Assembly: GCF_902703175.1 (NCBI RefSeq)
Contig: NZ_CACRYJ010000058.1
Coordinates: 62,001 to 126,000, forward strand
Reading direction: 5' to 3'
Length of the DNA stretch: 64,000 nt
Source: Occultella aeris
Lineage (GTDB): Bacteria > Actinomycetota > Actinomycetes > Actinomycetales > Beutenbergiaceae
Shown here: piece after piece, positions 45,101 to 53,262 of the stretch
How the letters are laid out: every line of letters begins with the position of its first letter
Position numbering within the stretch: the first letter of the stretch is position 1
Notes under the pieces: model-generated
Told to the model about the DNA's origin: nothing
Database searches by the model: none
The model's input: the letters and a program-made list of their open reading frames with translations, nothing else
Translations under genes and position numbers: made by a program

Positions 45101-45819
45101 GCGTCGCCCCTGCGCCCACCGCACCCGCGCACGAGCCGCTCGAGCGCCTCGAGCTGCAGCATCTGAGTGCCGTGCACGACGACGGCACGATCGGCGTCTA
45201 CGACGTCGATCTCGAGGTCCGTCGCGGCGAGCTCATCCTGCTGCTCGGGCAGGTCGGCTCGGGCAAGTCGTCGCTGCTCTCCTCGCTCGCCGGCCTGGTT
45301 GAGCACACCGGTGAGGTCCGGTGGAACGGAGTCGCGGTGAGCGACGCGCAGGCGTTCCTGCGACCGGCCCAGGTCTCGCACGTGGCACAGGTGCCGCGAG
45401 TGCTGTCCGGCACCTTCTCCGACAACGTCCGGCTGGACCACGCCCGCGACCTCGACGGCCCGATCCGGGGCGCACGCCTGACGCAGGACGTGGAGGAGGC
45501 GGGCGGACCACACGCACTGGTCGGGCACCGCGGCGTGCGCCTGTCCGGTGGTCAGGTGCAGCGCCTCGCGCTCGCGCGAGCCCTCGCCGCGGACACCGAG
45601 CTCCTGCTCGCCGACGACGTCTCCAGCGCCCTGGACGCCTCGACCGAGATCGAGCTGTGGGCAGCCCTGCGCGAACGGGGCACAACCGTGGTCGGCGCGA
45701 CGTCGAAGCGAGCCGCGCTCGCGCGGGCGGACCGGGTCGTGGTGCTGGTCGATGGCACCGTGGCCGACGTCGGGCCCTGGGACCGGCTCGCTCCCAAGTG
45801 GAGCCACCTCGCCGGCTGA
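42160..45819 (+). CDS. Fused asymmetric ABC exporter (two TMD-NBD halves in one chain)
   Basis: A 1,219-residue ABC transporter in which two exporter half-molecules are joined. Half 1: membrane domain about 35-330, Walker A GRTGSGKST (near 381), signature LSAGE (near 482), Walker B LVVLDEAT with catalytic Glu, H-loop VAHRLGTI. An acidic, low-complexity linker follows (about 585-660). Half 2: membrane domain about 667-945, Walker A GQVGSGKSS (near 1031), signature LSGGQ (near 1128), Walker B LLLADDVS with Asp in place of Glu, and GATSKR where the H-loop His should be. The composite sites are thus one canonical and one degenerate, as in heterodimeric exporters. Direction is probably outward; the cargo is unknown. 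A hairpin terminator follows. No regulator is adjacent. Confidence 0.88.
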   Translation: MIDAPRTPETTPVTEASPLPAPVPTDPARRLDWRRLRRPAAAIALVALTIGALGQVLGTAAAGRLAENATLAGLVLLAVCVVGGALLDGVGQVIWAGVVDRAEGKLRSDLLSAALRQPLAALSEQAVGEVLDRVDDDTHAVGTLVRRQLWGAGRTVAGTVPMWIVAGLTWWPSWFLFPLLAVVVWLVTRKMLDEIARRKVIEEMAWTDHAAAFEEAVAARNDLRTSLGQAFAVRRLAQLSALVHEKFHKVVRVEERLIRRAGLLTYSLLAAIAVVSAVIAADGGLSVQQLVTLFLVTAMFIGQIDNLVHHLPDIQEGLGAVLRLRQMLALEPEPEGGDDVPAGSLDLELRDLEFSYAEGTFALSGVDLRVPAGETIALVGRTGSGKSTLAALLSRAVEPERGMVFLGGADVRGLDLQKLRRAVGVVTQRTEILAGTLAENIALFADVPRADIEAAVRELGLTEWASGMPDGLDTLLGPGGTTLSAGEEQLVAFARLLVRDVQLVVLDEATARMDPLTEARVVAASDRLLSGRTGVLVAHRLGTIERAGLVAVLDHGRVVQQGKRAELARTPGPFRTLVEAGASDGSLDDEDYEKDGASDGSVDANPVDAGAQAGDPLRRSAPDEATPAGSGSEAGALNAAESVGGRRRTGTPPDVPEPGTGPSLARGILNGLLVRPRWGIFAAFLFLLASLVAAQGAVSGYLWGRTVQQVQTGTVPVVLVVALAVLLLAQPLILSRAIGLYPRWWVEVLLRIRMTVMHGQTRQHRLPATPPGEVVARAMDADRFARYADRWVDFINGLLIVAVTALISGTWTAGAVLLAVMVVSAAASAIGRPIAGRSATASSAARARFGRALVSALDSARTVKLAARTPDVRRHLGEVDSGRVRAAIFEHRVQAVLDSVPMVTLYVGVVVAWGFLLTGRWDLATTLLVANAVMGFAWFGVVAGAVVTEAPGTRAWQVATARFADGADLVAARPGVDLVTGVAPAPTAPAHEPLERLELQHLSAVHDDGTIGVYDVDLEVRRGELILLLGQVGSGKSSLLSSLAGLVEHTGEVRWNGVAVSDAQAFLRPAQVSHVAQVPRVLSGTFSDNVRLDHARDLDGPIRGARLTQDVEEAGGPHALVGHRGVRLSGGQVQRLALARALAADTELLLADDVSSALDASTEIELWAALRERGTTVVGATSKRAALARADRVVVLVDGTVADVGPWDRLAPKWSHLAG

Positions 45820-45834
45820 TTGACCTCTCCGGCT

Positions 45835-45866
45835 CCACCGGCGGCCCCTACCGGGTCCGCCGGTGG
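45835..45866. terminator. Hairpin terminator after the fused ABC exporter
   Basis: Perfect ten-base arms CCACCGGCGG / CCGCCGGTGG around a 12-base loop, 15 bases after the stop. Confidence 0.65.
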
Positions 45867-46030
45867 CCGCGTCAGGTCCCCGGTGAGCGATCTGCCTCAC
45901 ATCTGGGAACCGTGAACGCGGAGCGCTCGTTCTAGGTCACGAAGTGATCACGAACGACTGCTAAAGTCAGCGCCGCCCCGCCGTCAGTGGGGCACCCACA
46001 TCCCACCGACGGACCGAGAGGACCCTGGCC

Positions 46031-46657
46031 ATGCTCAAGCGAGCCGACCACAACCCGAGCCACCCCGCAGCAGCATCCCTCGGCTATCTGATCTTCCTGT
46101 CCCGATGGCTGCAGGCGCCGCTGTACCTCGGCCTGATCGTGGCACAGGCGGCGTACGTGGTGATGTTCATGCAGGAGCTGTGGCACCTGATCTCCGAGGT
46201 GTTCTCCGGCCACCGGATGGACGAGGCGGACACGATGCTGATCGTGCTCGGGCTGGTGGACGTGGTGATGATCTCGAACCTGCTGATCATGGTGATCATC
46301 GGCGGGTACGAGACGTTCGTCTCCCGGATCCGGATCGACAACCACCCGGATCAGCCGGAGTGGCTCTCCCACGTGAACGCGAACGTGCTGAAGACGAAGC
46401 TCGCGATGTCGATCATCGGGATCTCCTCGATCCACCTGCTCCGCACGTTCATCGAGAGCAACACAACTGACCCCGAGGTCATGCTCTGGCAGACCGTCAT
46501 CCACATCGCGTTCATCCTCTCGGCGGTCGCGCTCGCGCTGATCGACCGGATGTCGCTCACCTCCCACCAGCGGGCCGCGAACGCACGGTCCGCTGCCGGG
46601 GACGCCGCTCCGGCCGACGACCAGGGCGACGGTCGGGCTCTCGAGTCCCAGCACTGA
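46031..46657 (+). CDS. YqhA/UPF0114-family membrane protein
   Basis: A 208-residue membrane protein of the UPF0114 (YqhA) family. About four helices are visible (roughly 28-50, 67-92, 122-140 and 158-178). The family-typical stretches SRWLQAPLYLGLIVAQAAYV, MLIVLGLVDVVMISNLLIMVIIGGYE and LKTKLAMSIIGISSIHLL are all present. The tail is hydrophilic and Ala/Asp-rich. Function in the family is unknown. GAGAGGA upstream serves as ribosome site for the ATG at 46031. It is a single-gene unit between two terminators. Confidence 0.9.
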   Translation: MLKRADHNPSHPAAASLGYLIFLSRWLQAPLYLGLIVAQAAYVVMFMQELWHLISEVFSGHRMDEADTMLIVLGLVDVVMISNLLIMVIIGGYETFVSRIRIDNHPDQPEWLSHVNANVLKTKLAMSIIGISSIHLLRTFIESNTTDPEVMLWQTVIHIAFILSAVALALIDRMSLTSHQRAANARSAAGDAAPADDQGDGRALESQH

Positions 46658-46664
46658 GCCGCCC

Positions 46665-46692
46665 CCGGCCTCATCCGTCCGGATGAGGCCGG
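46665..46692. terminator. Strong hairpin terminator after the YqhA-like gene
   Basis: Perfect 13-base arms CCGGCCTCATCCG / CGGATGAGGCCGG separated by two bases, eight bases after the stop. Confidence 0.75.
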
Positions 46693-46720
46693 CGGGTCGC
46701 CGACACCGTTCGACGACCAC

Positions 46721-46766
46721 CCGGACGATGGCCGTCCACCCTTGGGTGGAGGCAAGGATCGTCCGG
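46721..46766. repeat. Nested dyad (cruciform-capable) upstream of a small membrane gene
   Basis: Outer perfect arms CCGGACGAT (46721-46729) and ATCGTCCGG (46758-46766) enclose an inner perfect palindrome CCACCCTTGGGTGG (46736-46749). It lies 31 bases upstream of the next promoter. It may be an operator pair or a structured leftover; no function can be assigned. Confidence 0.55.
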
Positions 46767-46796
46767 GCGACGGACGCGCCGCATCGGCATGATTCC

Positions 46797-46802
46797 TAGG
46801 CT
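46797..46802 (+). promoter_or_regulatory. -10 element, leaderless small membrane-protein gene
   Basis: TAGGCT six bases before the ATG at 46809. Confidence 0.5.
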
Positions 46803-46808
46803 GGAGCC

Positions 46809-47081
46809 ATGATCCAGACCAGCACCCCCGGCGCTCGGAAGCCCACCGTGACCTCGCCGCGTGGCTCCTGGCTCGGCACCGGCATCGGACTCGGCATGGC
46901 CGTGGGCGTGGCGCTCGGCACCATCGTCGTGGACATCGCGATCGGGGTCGCGGCCGGCACGCTGCTCGGGATCGGGCTGGGCATCGTTCTGGAGCGCGCG
47001 GACCGCCGGCGCCGGGACCGGGAGCAGCTGCTCGCCGGTGCCGACACCGAGTCGGCGGCCGTGTTCACGACCGCGAGCTGA
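46809..47081 (+). CDS. Small glycine-zipper membrane protein, unknown function
   Basis: A 90-residue protein I do not recognise. Residues about 20-62 form one long or two short hydrophobic segments with regular Gly spacing (GTGIGLGMAVGVALG, then GVAAGTLLGIGLGIVL), a glycine-zipper pattern. A strongly basic patch (ERADRRRRDREQ) and a polar tail follow, suggesting a cytoplasmic C-terminus. The leaderless promoter and consistent codon use support expression. It is convergent with the sigma-factor gene, 37 bases away. Confidence 0.65.
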   Translation: MIQTSTPGARKPTVTSPRGSWLGTGIGLGMAVGVALGTIVVDIAIGVAAGTLLGIGLGIVLERADRRRRDREQLLAGADTESAAVFTTAS

Positions 47082-47118
47082 CCACCGCCCGGTACTGCGG
47101 CAGCCGGCGCAGGCGCCA

Positions 47119-48102
47119 TCAGGCGGTCGGGGCGTCCACCACGGGCGGGAGTCCGAACGTCTCGAACAGTGAGGTGTCGAAGAACGCGGCGACATGCCGC
47201 ACTCCCCCGCCGGAGCACTCGACCACGTGCAGGTGGAACGGGTGATGACGACCGTCCTCGCCGCGCATGTAGAGACCGTAGGCGGGCTGCCCGTTCGCCC
47301 GGGTGGGCACCAGCAGCATGTCCCCCGGTCCGGTGGCCGGGCACTGGGTCGCGATGAGCTCACCGATGTCCTCGGGACCGGTGTACCAGCCCTCGAACGG
47401 CGGCATCTCCCAGACCGCGTCCGCGGTGAACAGTTCCACCAGGCCCGCGATGTCGTAACGCTCGAAGCCGTCCACATAGCGCGCCAGGAGCTCCCGCTCG
47501 GCAGCGGAGTGCGGCTCGAGCGCGTCCTCTCGCGTCGGCGCAGCCTGCGCCACCTTCTCCCGGGCCCGTTGCAGCAGGCTGTTCACGGCCGCGACGCTCT
47601 GACCGGTCGCCTCGGCCACCTCGGCGGCCCGCCAGGCCAGGACATCCCGCAGGATCAACACGGCGCGCTGGCGCGGCGGGAGGAGCTGGAGCGCGGCCAC
47701 GAAGGCCAGTCGCACCGACTCCCGGGACTCGGCCACGTCCCCCGGGTCGTCGTGACCGAGCGCACCGTCCGGGGCCGGTTCGAGCCAGAGGATGTCCTGT
47801 TCCACCAACGGCGCGTCGGGCGCGGTGCTCGGTGCGCCCAGACCGGTCGGCAGCGGCCGGCGCTGCCGTGACTCCAGGGCGGACAGGCACGTGTTCGTCG
47901 CGATCTTGTGGATCCAGGTCCGCACCGAGGAGGCTCCGGCGAACCGGGCGTAGCCGCGCCACGCACGCAGCATGGTCTCCTGGGCGAGGTCCTCGGCATC
48001 GTGGACCGAGCCCATCATCCGGTAGCAGTGGGCGAAGATCTCGCGCTCGAAGGGAGCGATGATCTCGGCGAAATCGGCATCGACAGCTCGCGTCGTTGAC
48101 AT
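47119..48102 (-). CDS. ECF-type RNA polymerase sigma factor with SnoaL-like C-terminal domain
   Basis: A 327-residue alternative sigma factor. Region 2 (about 15-85) contains IFAHCYRMMGSVHDAEDLAQ, then RAWRGYARFAGASSVRTWIHKIATNTCL. Region 4 (about 135-190) carries LPPRQRAVLILRDVLAWRAA and the HTH VAEATGQSVAAVNSLLQRAR. Residues about 205-320 form a SnoaL/NTF2-like fold, as in the SigG/SigX5 (TIGR02960) group, where such a domain is thought to replace an anti-sigma factor in control. The ATG at 48102 has TAGATT seven bases upstream, so leaderless expression is likely. No anti-sigma gene is adjacent. Confidence 0.88.
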   Translation of the reverse strand: MSTTRAVDADFAEIIAPFEREIFAHCYRMMGSVHDAEDLAQETMLRAWRGYARFAGASSVRTWIHKIATNTCLSALESRQRRPLPTGLGAPSTAPDAPLVEQDILWLEPAPDGALGHDDPGDVAESRESVRLAFVAALQLLPPRQRAVLILRDVLAWRAAEVAEATGQSVAAVNSLLQRAREKVAQAAPTREDALEPHSAAERELLARYVDGFERYDIAGLVELFTADAVWEMPPFEGWYTGPEDIGELIATQCPATGPGDMLLVPTRANGQPAYGLYMRGEDGRHHPFHLHVVECSGGGVRHVAAFFDTSLFETFGLPPVVDAPTA

Positions 48103-48109
48103 GGTCGCC

Positions 48110-48115
48110 AATCTA
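48110..48115 (-). promoter_or_regulatory. -10 element, leaderless sigma-factor gene
   Basis: TAGATT on the minus strand, seven bases before the ATG at 48102. Confidence 0.45.
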
Positions 48116-48217
48116 ACCCCGACCCCCGACATCCGAACAGGGCCATCCCGGTCCGGTCCGAGCGCCGGGGTCATCCGGCCGATCCGCAGGGTCCCGGGAC
48201 TGCCCGGCCCGGCCGGA

Positions 48218-48997
48218 TCAGCCGAGGTCCAGGTACCCGTCGAGCCCGACGGTCAGCCCCGGGTGCTCGGCCACGGCGCGAACGGCGAGCAGCACGCCCG
48301 GCATGAACGAGGACCGCTCGAAACTGTCCGTGCGGATCGTCAGCTGCTCCCCCGGGTTGCCGAACAGCACCTCCTCGTGCGCGACCAGACCGCGCAGCCG
48401 CACGGCGTGCACGTGCACGCCGTCGACGACGGCGCCGCGGGCGCCGTCGAGGGTGGTCTCGGTAGCGTCCGGGCCGGCTGCCAGGCCGGCCTGCGCGCGG
48501 ACGGCAGCGATCGCGCGGGCCGTGTGCACGGCCGTCCCGGATGGCGCGTCCACCTTGTTCGGGTGGTGCAGCTCGATGACCTCCGCGGACTCGAAGTAAC
48601 GGGCCGCCTGGGCCGCGAACCGCATCGCGAGTACCGCGGAGAGTGCGAAGTTCGGAGCAATCAGGACGCCGAGCCCGCGACCGTCGTCGGCGAGGTGGGT
48701 GCGCACCCGCCCGAGGGACTCCTCGGTCCAGCCGGTGGTCCCGACCACGGCGTGCAGACCAGCGTCGATGAGGGCGTGCACGTTCGCCTCGGTGGCGGAC
48801 GGCACGGTGAAGTCCACGGCCACCGCGGCCCCGCTGTCGGCCAGGGTCGCCACATCGTCGCCGACGTCGAGCCTGGGGCCGAGGACGAGGTCGCCGGCAC
48901 TCTCGATGGCGTCGCAGACGGTCGATCCCATCCGCCCGGCGGCTCCGAGGACGGCGATCATCATGGGCTCAGCGACGGCGTTCGGCGTGTTCGGCAT
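48218..48997 (-). CDS. dapB: 4-hydroxy-tetrahydrodipicolinate reductase
   Basis: NAD(P)H-dependent reductase of the diaminopimelate pathway, acting after dapA. The nucleotide-binding start is MIAVLGAAGRMGS. VDFTVPSA, GTTGW, APNFALSAVL and ELHHPNKVDAPSGTA (catalytic His-His/Lys region, near 150-165) are all present. The start is uncertain. ATG at 48997 adds 11 residues before the conserved core but has TAGCAT seven bases upstream, matching the leaderless pattern of this genome. ATG at 48964 would give the usual 248 residues without a ribosome site. It lies downstream of pnp and the M16 peptidase, in conserved actinobacterial order. Confidence 0.92.
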   Translation of the reverse strand: MPNTPNAVAEPMMIAVLGAAGRMGSTVCDAIESAGDLVLGPRLDVGDDVATLADSGAAVAVDFTVPSATEANVHALIDAGLHAVVGTTGWTEESLGRVRTHLADDGRGLGVLIAPNFALSAVLAMRFAAQAARYFESAEVIELHHPNKVDAPSGTAVHTARAIAAVRAQAGLAAGPDATETTLDGARGAVVDGVHVHAVRLRGLVAHEEVLFGNPGEQLTIRTDSFERSSFMPGVLLAVRAVAEHPGLTVGLDGYLDLG

Positions 48998-49004
48998 GAT
49001 CGCC

Positions 49005-49010
49005 ATGCTA
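49005..49010 (-). promoter_or_regulatory. Possible -10 element of dapB
   Basis: TAGCAT on the minus strand, seven bases before the ATG at 48997. It decides the start chosen for dapB. Confidence 0.4.
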
Positions 49011-49035
49011 TCCGCGCGCCCACCGGCTCCTCGCC

Positions 49036-50418
49036 TCAGGCAGCGGTCGGCAGAGCCCCGAACGCGGTGGCCGCGACGTCCTCCTCGAACGGGCCGACGA
49101 CGACCAGGTGGCGCGCCGCGGCGTACAGTTCCGCGGCCAGGTCCCGGATCTGCTCGGCAGTCACGGACCGGATCCGCGCGAGCGTCTCGTCGAGGCCGAC
49201 GAACTCGCCCATGGTGATCTCGGCGCGACCGAGGCGCGACATCCGGGAGCCGGAGTCCTCGAGGCCGAGGACGAGTCCACCGGACATCTGCCCGATGCCC
49301 CGCGCGAGCTCGTCGTCGTCCATCACCGTCGTGGCCAGGCGGGCCCACTCTGCGTCAAGGAGTTCGACGACCTGTGCCACCTTGCCCGGCGCGCAGCCGG
49401 CATAGAGACCGAAGGTGCCGGTCTCGGCGTATCCCGAGGCGAACGAGTAGACCGAGTACGCGAGGCCGCGCTTCTCGCGGATCTCCTGGAACAGGCGTGA
49501 ACTCATCGAGCCGCCGAGGACCGCGTTCAGCACGGAGAGCACGAAGCGCCGATCGTCGCCCGCCACCGGGCCGAGACCGCCGAGGATGATGTTGGCCTGC
49601 TCCGTGCTGCGACGCACGGTCGCGGCGGAGCCCTGCACCGGGAGCAGGTCCAGACCGTTGGTGGTCGGGCTGCGGCGCGGGGCCGGCGCGGCCGCCGGGT
49701 TCAGTGACCAGCCGCCCGCGGCGACGGCGCGTGCGACGGCCTCGCAGAGCGTGTCGTGATCAACCCCGCCAGCGGCTGTGACCACGAGCTCGGACGGCGT
49801 GTAGGTGCGCCGGTAGTGCTCGTGGACGGCGTCCCTGGGCACGGCACGGATACTCTCCGGGGTGCCCCCGATCGGACGGCCGAGCGGGTGGTCCCCGAAG
49901 ACGAGGGCCGAGAAGCGCTCGTGTGCGACGTCGACGGGGTCGTCCTCGTTCATCGCGAGTTCCTCGAGGATGACCTCGCGCTCGCTGTCGAAGTCGTCGG
50001 CGTCGAGCGTCGCGGAGGTGACCATGTCGAGGATGACGTCGGTCGCCATCGGCAGGTCTGCGTCGAGCACCCGCGCGTAGTAGCAGGTGTGCTCCTTGCC
50101 GGTCGCGGCGTTCGCCTCTCCCCCGACGGCGTCGAACGCCGAGGCGATCTCCATCGCGTCTCGGGAGGGCGTGCCCTTGAACAGCAGGTGTTCGAGGAAA
50201 TGCGTGGAGCCGTGGTGGCCGTCGGTCTCGTCACGAGACCCGACGGCCACCCAGGCACCGATCGCGGCCGAGCGCTGACCGGGCATGGCCTCGGTCAGCA
50301 CCCGGATCCCACCGGGGAGAACGGAGCGGCGCACGACGGCGCCGGCTCCGGTCTCCACGGTGATCTCCGTACCCGGCGATCCCGCCGGGCCGAGGATCAG
50401 TTCGGACACGTCACGCAT
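49036..50418 (-). CDS. M16-family zinc metallopeptidase (processing-peptidase-like)
   Basis: A 460-residue insulinase-family protease. The inverted zinc motif HFLEH (H73, E76, H77) is followed about 75 residues later by the third ligand region [15 protein letters not shown]. The C-terminal half carries [20 protein letters not shown], with the Arg/Tyr pair that completes the active site. The ATG at 50418 lies inside the pnp 3' end (8-base overlap), so pnp and the peptidase are translationally coupled, as with pepR in mycobacteria. Its physiological substrate is not known. Confidence 0.92.
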   Translation of the reverse strand: MRDVSELILGPAGSPGTEITVETGAGAVVRRSVLPGGIRVLTEAMPGQRSAAIGAWVAVGSRDETDGHHGSTHFLEHLLFKGTPSRDAMEIASAFDAVGGEANAATGKEHTCYYARVLDADLPMATDVILDMVTSATLDADDFDSEREVILEELAMNEDDPVDVAHERFSALVFGDHPLGRPIGGTPESIRAVPRDAVHEHYRRTYTPSELVVTAAGGVDHDTLCEAVARAVAAGGWSLNPAAAPAPRRSPTTNGLDLLPVQGSAATVRRSTEQANIILGGLGPVAGDDRRFVLSVLNAVLGGSMSSRLFQEIREKRGLAYSVYSFASGYAETGTFGLYAGCAPGKVAQVVELLDAEWARLATTVMDDDELARGIGQMSGGLVLGLEDSGSRMSRLGRAEITMGEFVGLDETLARIRSVTAEQIRDLAAELYAAARHLVVVGPFEEDVAATAFGALPTAA

Positions 50419-52648
50419 CCGCAGGCGCGGACTCCGACTTCTCGGCGTCGTCCTCTGCGATGACGGCGTGCAGCGAGAGCTTGCCGCGCGGGTCGATCTC
50501 GGCCAGTTCGACCTCGACCTTCTGACCCACGGACAGCACGTCCTCGACGTTCTCCACCCGCTTGCCACCGACGAGGCGGCGCACCTGGGAGATGTGCAGC
50601 AGCCCGTCCTTGCCCGGGGACAGCGACACGAACGCGCCGAAGGAGGTCGTCTTGACGACCGTCCCCACGAACCGTTCGCCCACCTCGGGCATCTGCGGGT
50701 TGGCGATCGCGTTGATCGCCTGACGCGCGGCCTCGGCCGAAGGGCCGTCCGTCGCGCCGATGAACACGGTGCCGTCGTCCTCGATGGAGATGTCGGCGCC
50801 AGTGTCCTCCTGGATCTGGTTGATCATCTTGCCCTTCGGCCCGATGACCTCGCCGATCTTGGATACCGGGACCTGGACGGTGATCACGCGCGGCGCCGTC
50901 GGAGCCATCTCGTCCGGGGTGTCGATGGCCTCGGCCATGACGTCCAGGATGTGCAGCCGGGCCTCGCGGGCCTGGGTGAGCGCACCACCGAGCACGGAGG
51001 CGGGGATGCCGTCGAGCTTGGTGTCGAGCTGGATCGCGGTGACGAACTCGCGGGTACCTGCGACCTTGAAGTCCATGTCGCCGAACGCGTCCTCGGCGCC
51101 AAGGATGTCGGTGAGCGCCGCGTAGCGGGTCTCCCCGTCAACGGTGTCCGAGACCAGGCCCATCGCGATGCCGGCGACGGGCGCGCGCAGCGGCACCCCG
51201 GCGTTCAGCAGGGACAGTGTCGAGGCGCACACGGAGCCCATCGACGTCGAACCGTTGGAGCCGAGGGCCTCGGACACCTGACGGATCGCGTACGGGAACT
51301 CCTCGCGGCTCGGCAGCACCGGCATGATCGCGCGCTCGGCGAGGGCGCCGTGCCCGATCTCGCGCCGCTTCGGGCTGCCCACCCGGCCGGTCTCACCGGT
51401 CGAGTAGGGCGGGAAGTTGTAGTTGTGCATGTAGCGCTTGCGCGTCTGCGGGGACAGCGTGTCGAGCTGCTGCTCCATCTTCAGCATGTTCAGCGTGGTG
51501 ACGCCAAGGATCTGGGTCTCGCCGCGCTCGAACAGCGCCGAACCGTGCACGCGGGGCAGCACCTCGACCTCGGCGGAGAGGGTGCGGATGTCCCGCAGCC
51601 CACGCCCGTCGATGCGGAAGCCGTCGGTGAGGATGCGCTGGCGGATCAGCTTCTTGGTGACAGCGCGGTAGGCAGCGGAGAGTTCCTTCTCGCGACCGTC
51701 GAAACCGTTCTGCAGGGCGCCGACCATGGCGTCCTTGATCTCGTCGATCCGGCTCTCGCGCTCCTGCTTGCCTGCGATGGCGAGGGCGTCGGACAGTGCC
51801 TGGCCGACCTCGGCCTCCACGGCGGCGTAGGCGTCACCCTGGTAGTCGGGGAACAGCGGGAACTCCTGCACCTCCTTCGCGGCGCGGGTGGCGAGGTCCT
51901 GCTGGGCCTCGACGAGCACCTTGATGAAGGGCTTCGCGGCCTCCAGGCCCTGCGCGACGACCTCTTCGGTCGGGGCGCCGACACCCTGCTCCTTGATGAG
52001 CGTCCAGGCGTTGTCGGTGGCCTCGGCCTCGATCATCGCGATCGCGACGTCGGTGCTGCCGTCGGCGACGGTCACCGCGCGGCCGGCGACGACCATGGAG
52101 AACACGGCGCGCTCGGTCTCGCTGTAGCGCGGGAAGGCGACCCACTGACCATCGATCAGGGCGATCCGGACCGCCCCGACCGGGCCGGAGAACGGCAGGC
52201 CGGAGAGCTGGGTGGACATCGACGCCGCGTTGATCGCGAGGATGTCGTAGGAGTCGTCGGGGTGGATCGCGAGGATCGTCTCAACGACCTGGACCTCGTT
52301 GCGCAGGCCCTTGACGAAGAGCGGACGCAGCGGCCGGTCGATCAGGCGGCAGGCCAGGATCGCCTCGGTCGAGGGGCGGCCCTCACGGCGGAAGAACGAG
52401 CCGGGGATCTTCCCGGCGGCGTACTGGCGCTCCTCGACGTCCACCGTCAGCGGGAAGAAGTCGAACTGGTCCTTGGGGTACTTGCCGGCCGTCGTGGTCG
52501 ACAGCAGCATCGTGTCCTCGTCGAGGTACGCGACGGCGGCGCCGCCCGACTGCTTGGCGAGACGACCCGTCTCGAAGCGGACCGTGCGCGTGCCGAAACT
52601 GCCGTTGTCGATGACGGCTTCGGCGAACTGAATCTCGGGACCCTCCAT
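50411..52648 (-). CDS. pnp: Polyribonucleotide nucleotidyltransferase (guanosine pentaphosphate synthetase I)
   Basis: Phosphorolytic 3'-5' exoribonuclease and RNA tailing enzyme of 745 residues; in Actinobacteria it is also called GpsI. Two RNase PH domains are joined by an all-alpha linker ([13 protein letters not shown] region), followed by a KH domain (about 586-645, with [18 protein letters not shown]) and an S1 domain (about 655-735, [20 protein letters not shown]). A strong AAGGAGGG site precedes the ATG. It lies 207 bases after rpsO, with a large hairpin between them. Confidence 0.96.
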   Translation of the reverse strand: MEGPEIQFAEAVIDNGSFGTRTVRFETGRLAKQSGGAAVAYLDEDTMLLSTTTAGKYPKDQFDFFPLTVDVEERQYAAGKIPGSFFRREGRPSTEAILACRLIDRPLRPLFVKGLRNEVQVVETILAIHPDDSYDILAINAASMSTQLSGLPFSGPVGAVRIALIDGQWVAFPRYSETERAVFSMVVAGRAVTVADGSTDVAIAMIEAEATDNAWTLIKEQGVGAPTEEVVAQGLEAAKPFIKVLVEAQQDLATRAAKEVQEFPLFPDYQGDAYAAVEAEVGQALSDALAIAGKQERESRIDEIKDAMVGALQNGFDGREKELSAAYRAVTKKLIRQRILTDGFRIDGRGLRDIRTLSAEVEVLPRVHGSALFERGETQILGVTTLNMLKMEQQLDTLSPQTRKRYMHNYNFPPYSTGETGRVGSPKRREIGHGALAERAIMPVLPSREEFPYAIRQVSEALGSNGSTSMGSVCASTLSLLNAGVPLRAPVAGIAMGLVSDTVDGETRYAALTDILGAEDAFGDMDFKVAGTREFVTAIQLDTKLDGIPASVLGGALTQAREARLHILDVMAEAIDTPDEMAPTAPRVITVQVPVSKIGEVIGPKGKMINQIQEDTGADISIEDDGTVFIGATDGPSAEAARQAINAIANPQMPEVGERFVGTVVKTTSFGAFVSLSPGKDGLLHISQVRRLVGGKRVENVEDVLSVGQKVEVELAEIDPRGKLSLHAVIAEDDAEKSESAPADA

Positions 52649-52809
52649 GGGGTGCCCTCCTTCGTGTTCGTCCGGGGCTCGGCGGTCATCGATCGAGGCC
52701 CACGGACGCCTGTCCGGAAGCCACTACCGAGGACCAACGAAAGCCCCGAGTGGGTGGTTTGTCTGTAGTTGTGGGTGATACGGCGCCCGCGCACCGGCGG
52801 GCACATGAA

Positions 52810-52847
52810 CCGGCCGGCCCGGAACCCTGGGGTCCCGGGCCGGCCGG
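52810..52847 (-). terminator. rpsO-pnp intercistronic hairpin
   Basis: Perfect 13-base arms CCGGCCGGCCCGG / CCGGGCCGGCCGG around a 12-base loop, eight bases after the rpsO stop. It may be a terminator, or a processing/attenuation hairpin like the RNase III-cleaved rpsO-pnp structure of E. coli. Confidence 0.7.
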
Positions 52848-52855
52848 TCACGTCA

Positions 52856-53125
52856 CTATCGGCGCAGGCCGAGACGCTCGATGAGCGAGCGGTAACGCTC
52901 GATGTCGACGTCGCGCAGGTAGCCGAGGAGGCGACGGCGCTGGCCGACCAGGAGCAGCAGGCCACGACGCGAGTGGTGGTCGTGCTTGTGCTCCTTGAAG
53001 TGCTCGGTCAGGTCCTTGATCCGCCGCGAGAGCAGCGCGATCTGGACCTCGGGGGAGCCGGTGTCACCCTCGTGGGTGGCGTATTCGGCAATGATCTGCT
53101 TCTTGACTGCGACATCGAGGGCCAC
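52856..53125 (-). CDS. rpsO: 30S ribosomal protein S15
   Basis: An 89-residue primary binding protein of the 16S rRNA central domain. The hallmark segments [38 protein letters not shown] and [18 protein letters not shown] are intact. GTG start with AAGGAG at ideal spacing. It lies between ribF and pnp, in the standard order. Confidence 0.97.
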   Translation of the reverse strand: MALDVAVKKQIIAEYATHEGDTGSPEVQIALLSRRIKDLTEHFKEHKHDHHSRRGLLLLVGQRRRLLGYLRDVDIERYRSLIERLGLRR

Positions 53126-53262
53126 GGTTCTCCTTGGTGTACTCGTTGCGCGGAGCTCCGGGGCATGTTCTCCCGGGCATGACGAATCCGCGGCCGATCT
53201 GACGGCAACGCTCAGGTTATCACCCGCTGGACCGGCCCGAGGAATCGCGTGGCTGTCCGGCT

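Noticed and set aside
42046-45900. Very long open frame on the minus strand (over 1,280 codons) opposite the ABC exporter
   Set aside because: GC-rich coding sequence creates long antisense frames. The translation is Arg/Gly/His-rich without any domain, while the plus strand has two full ABC modules.
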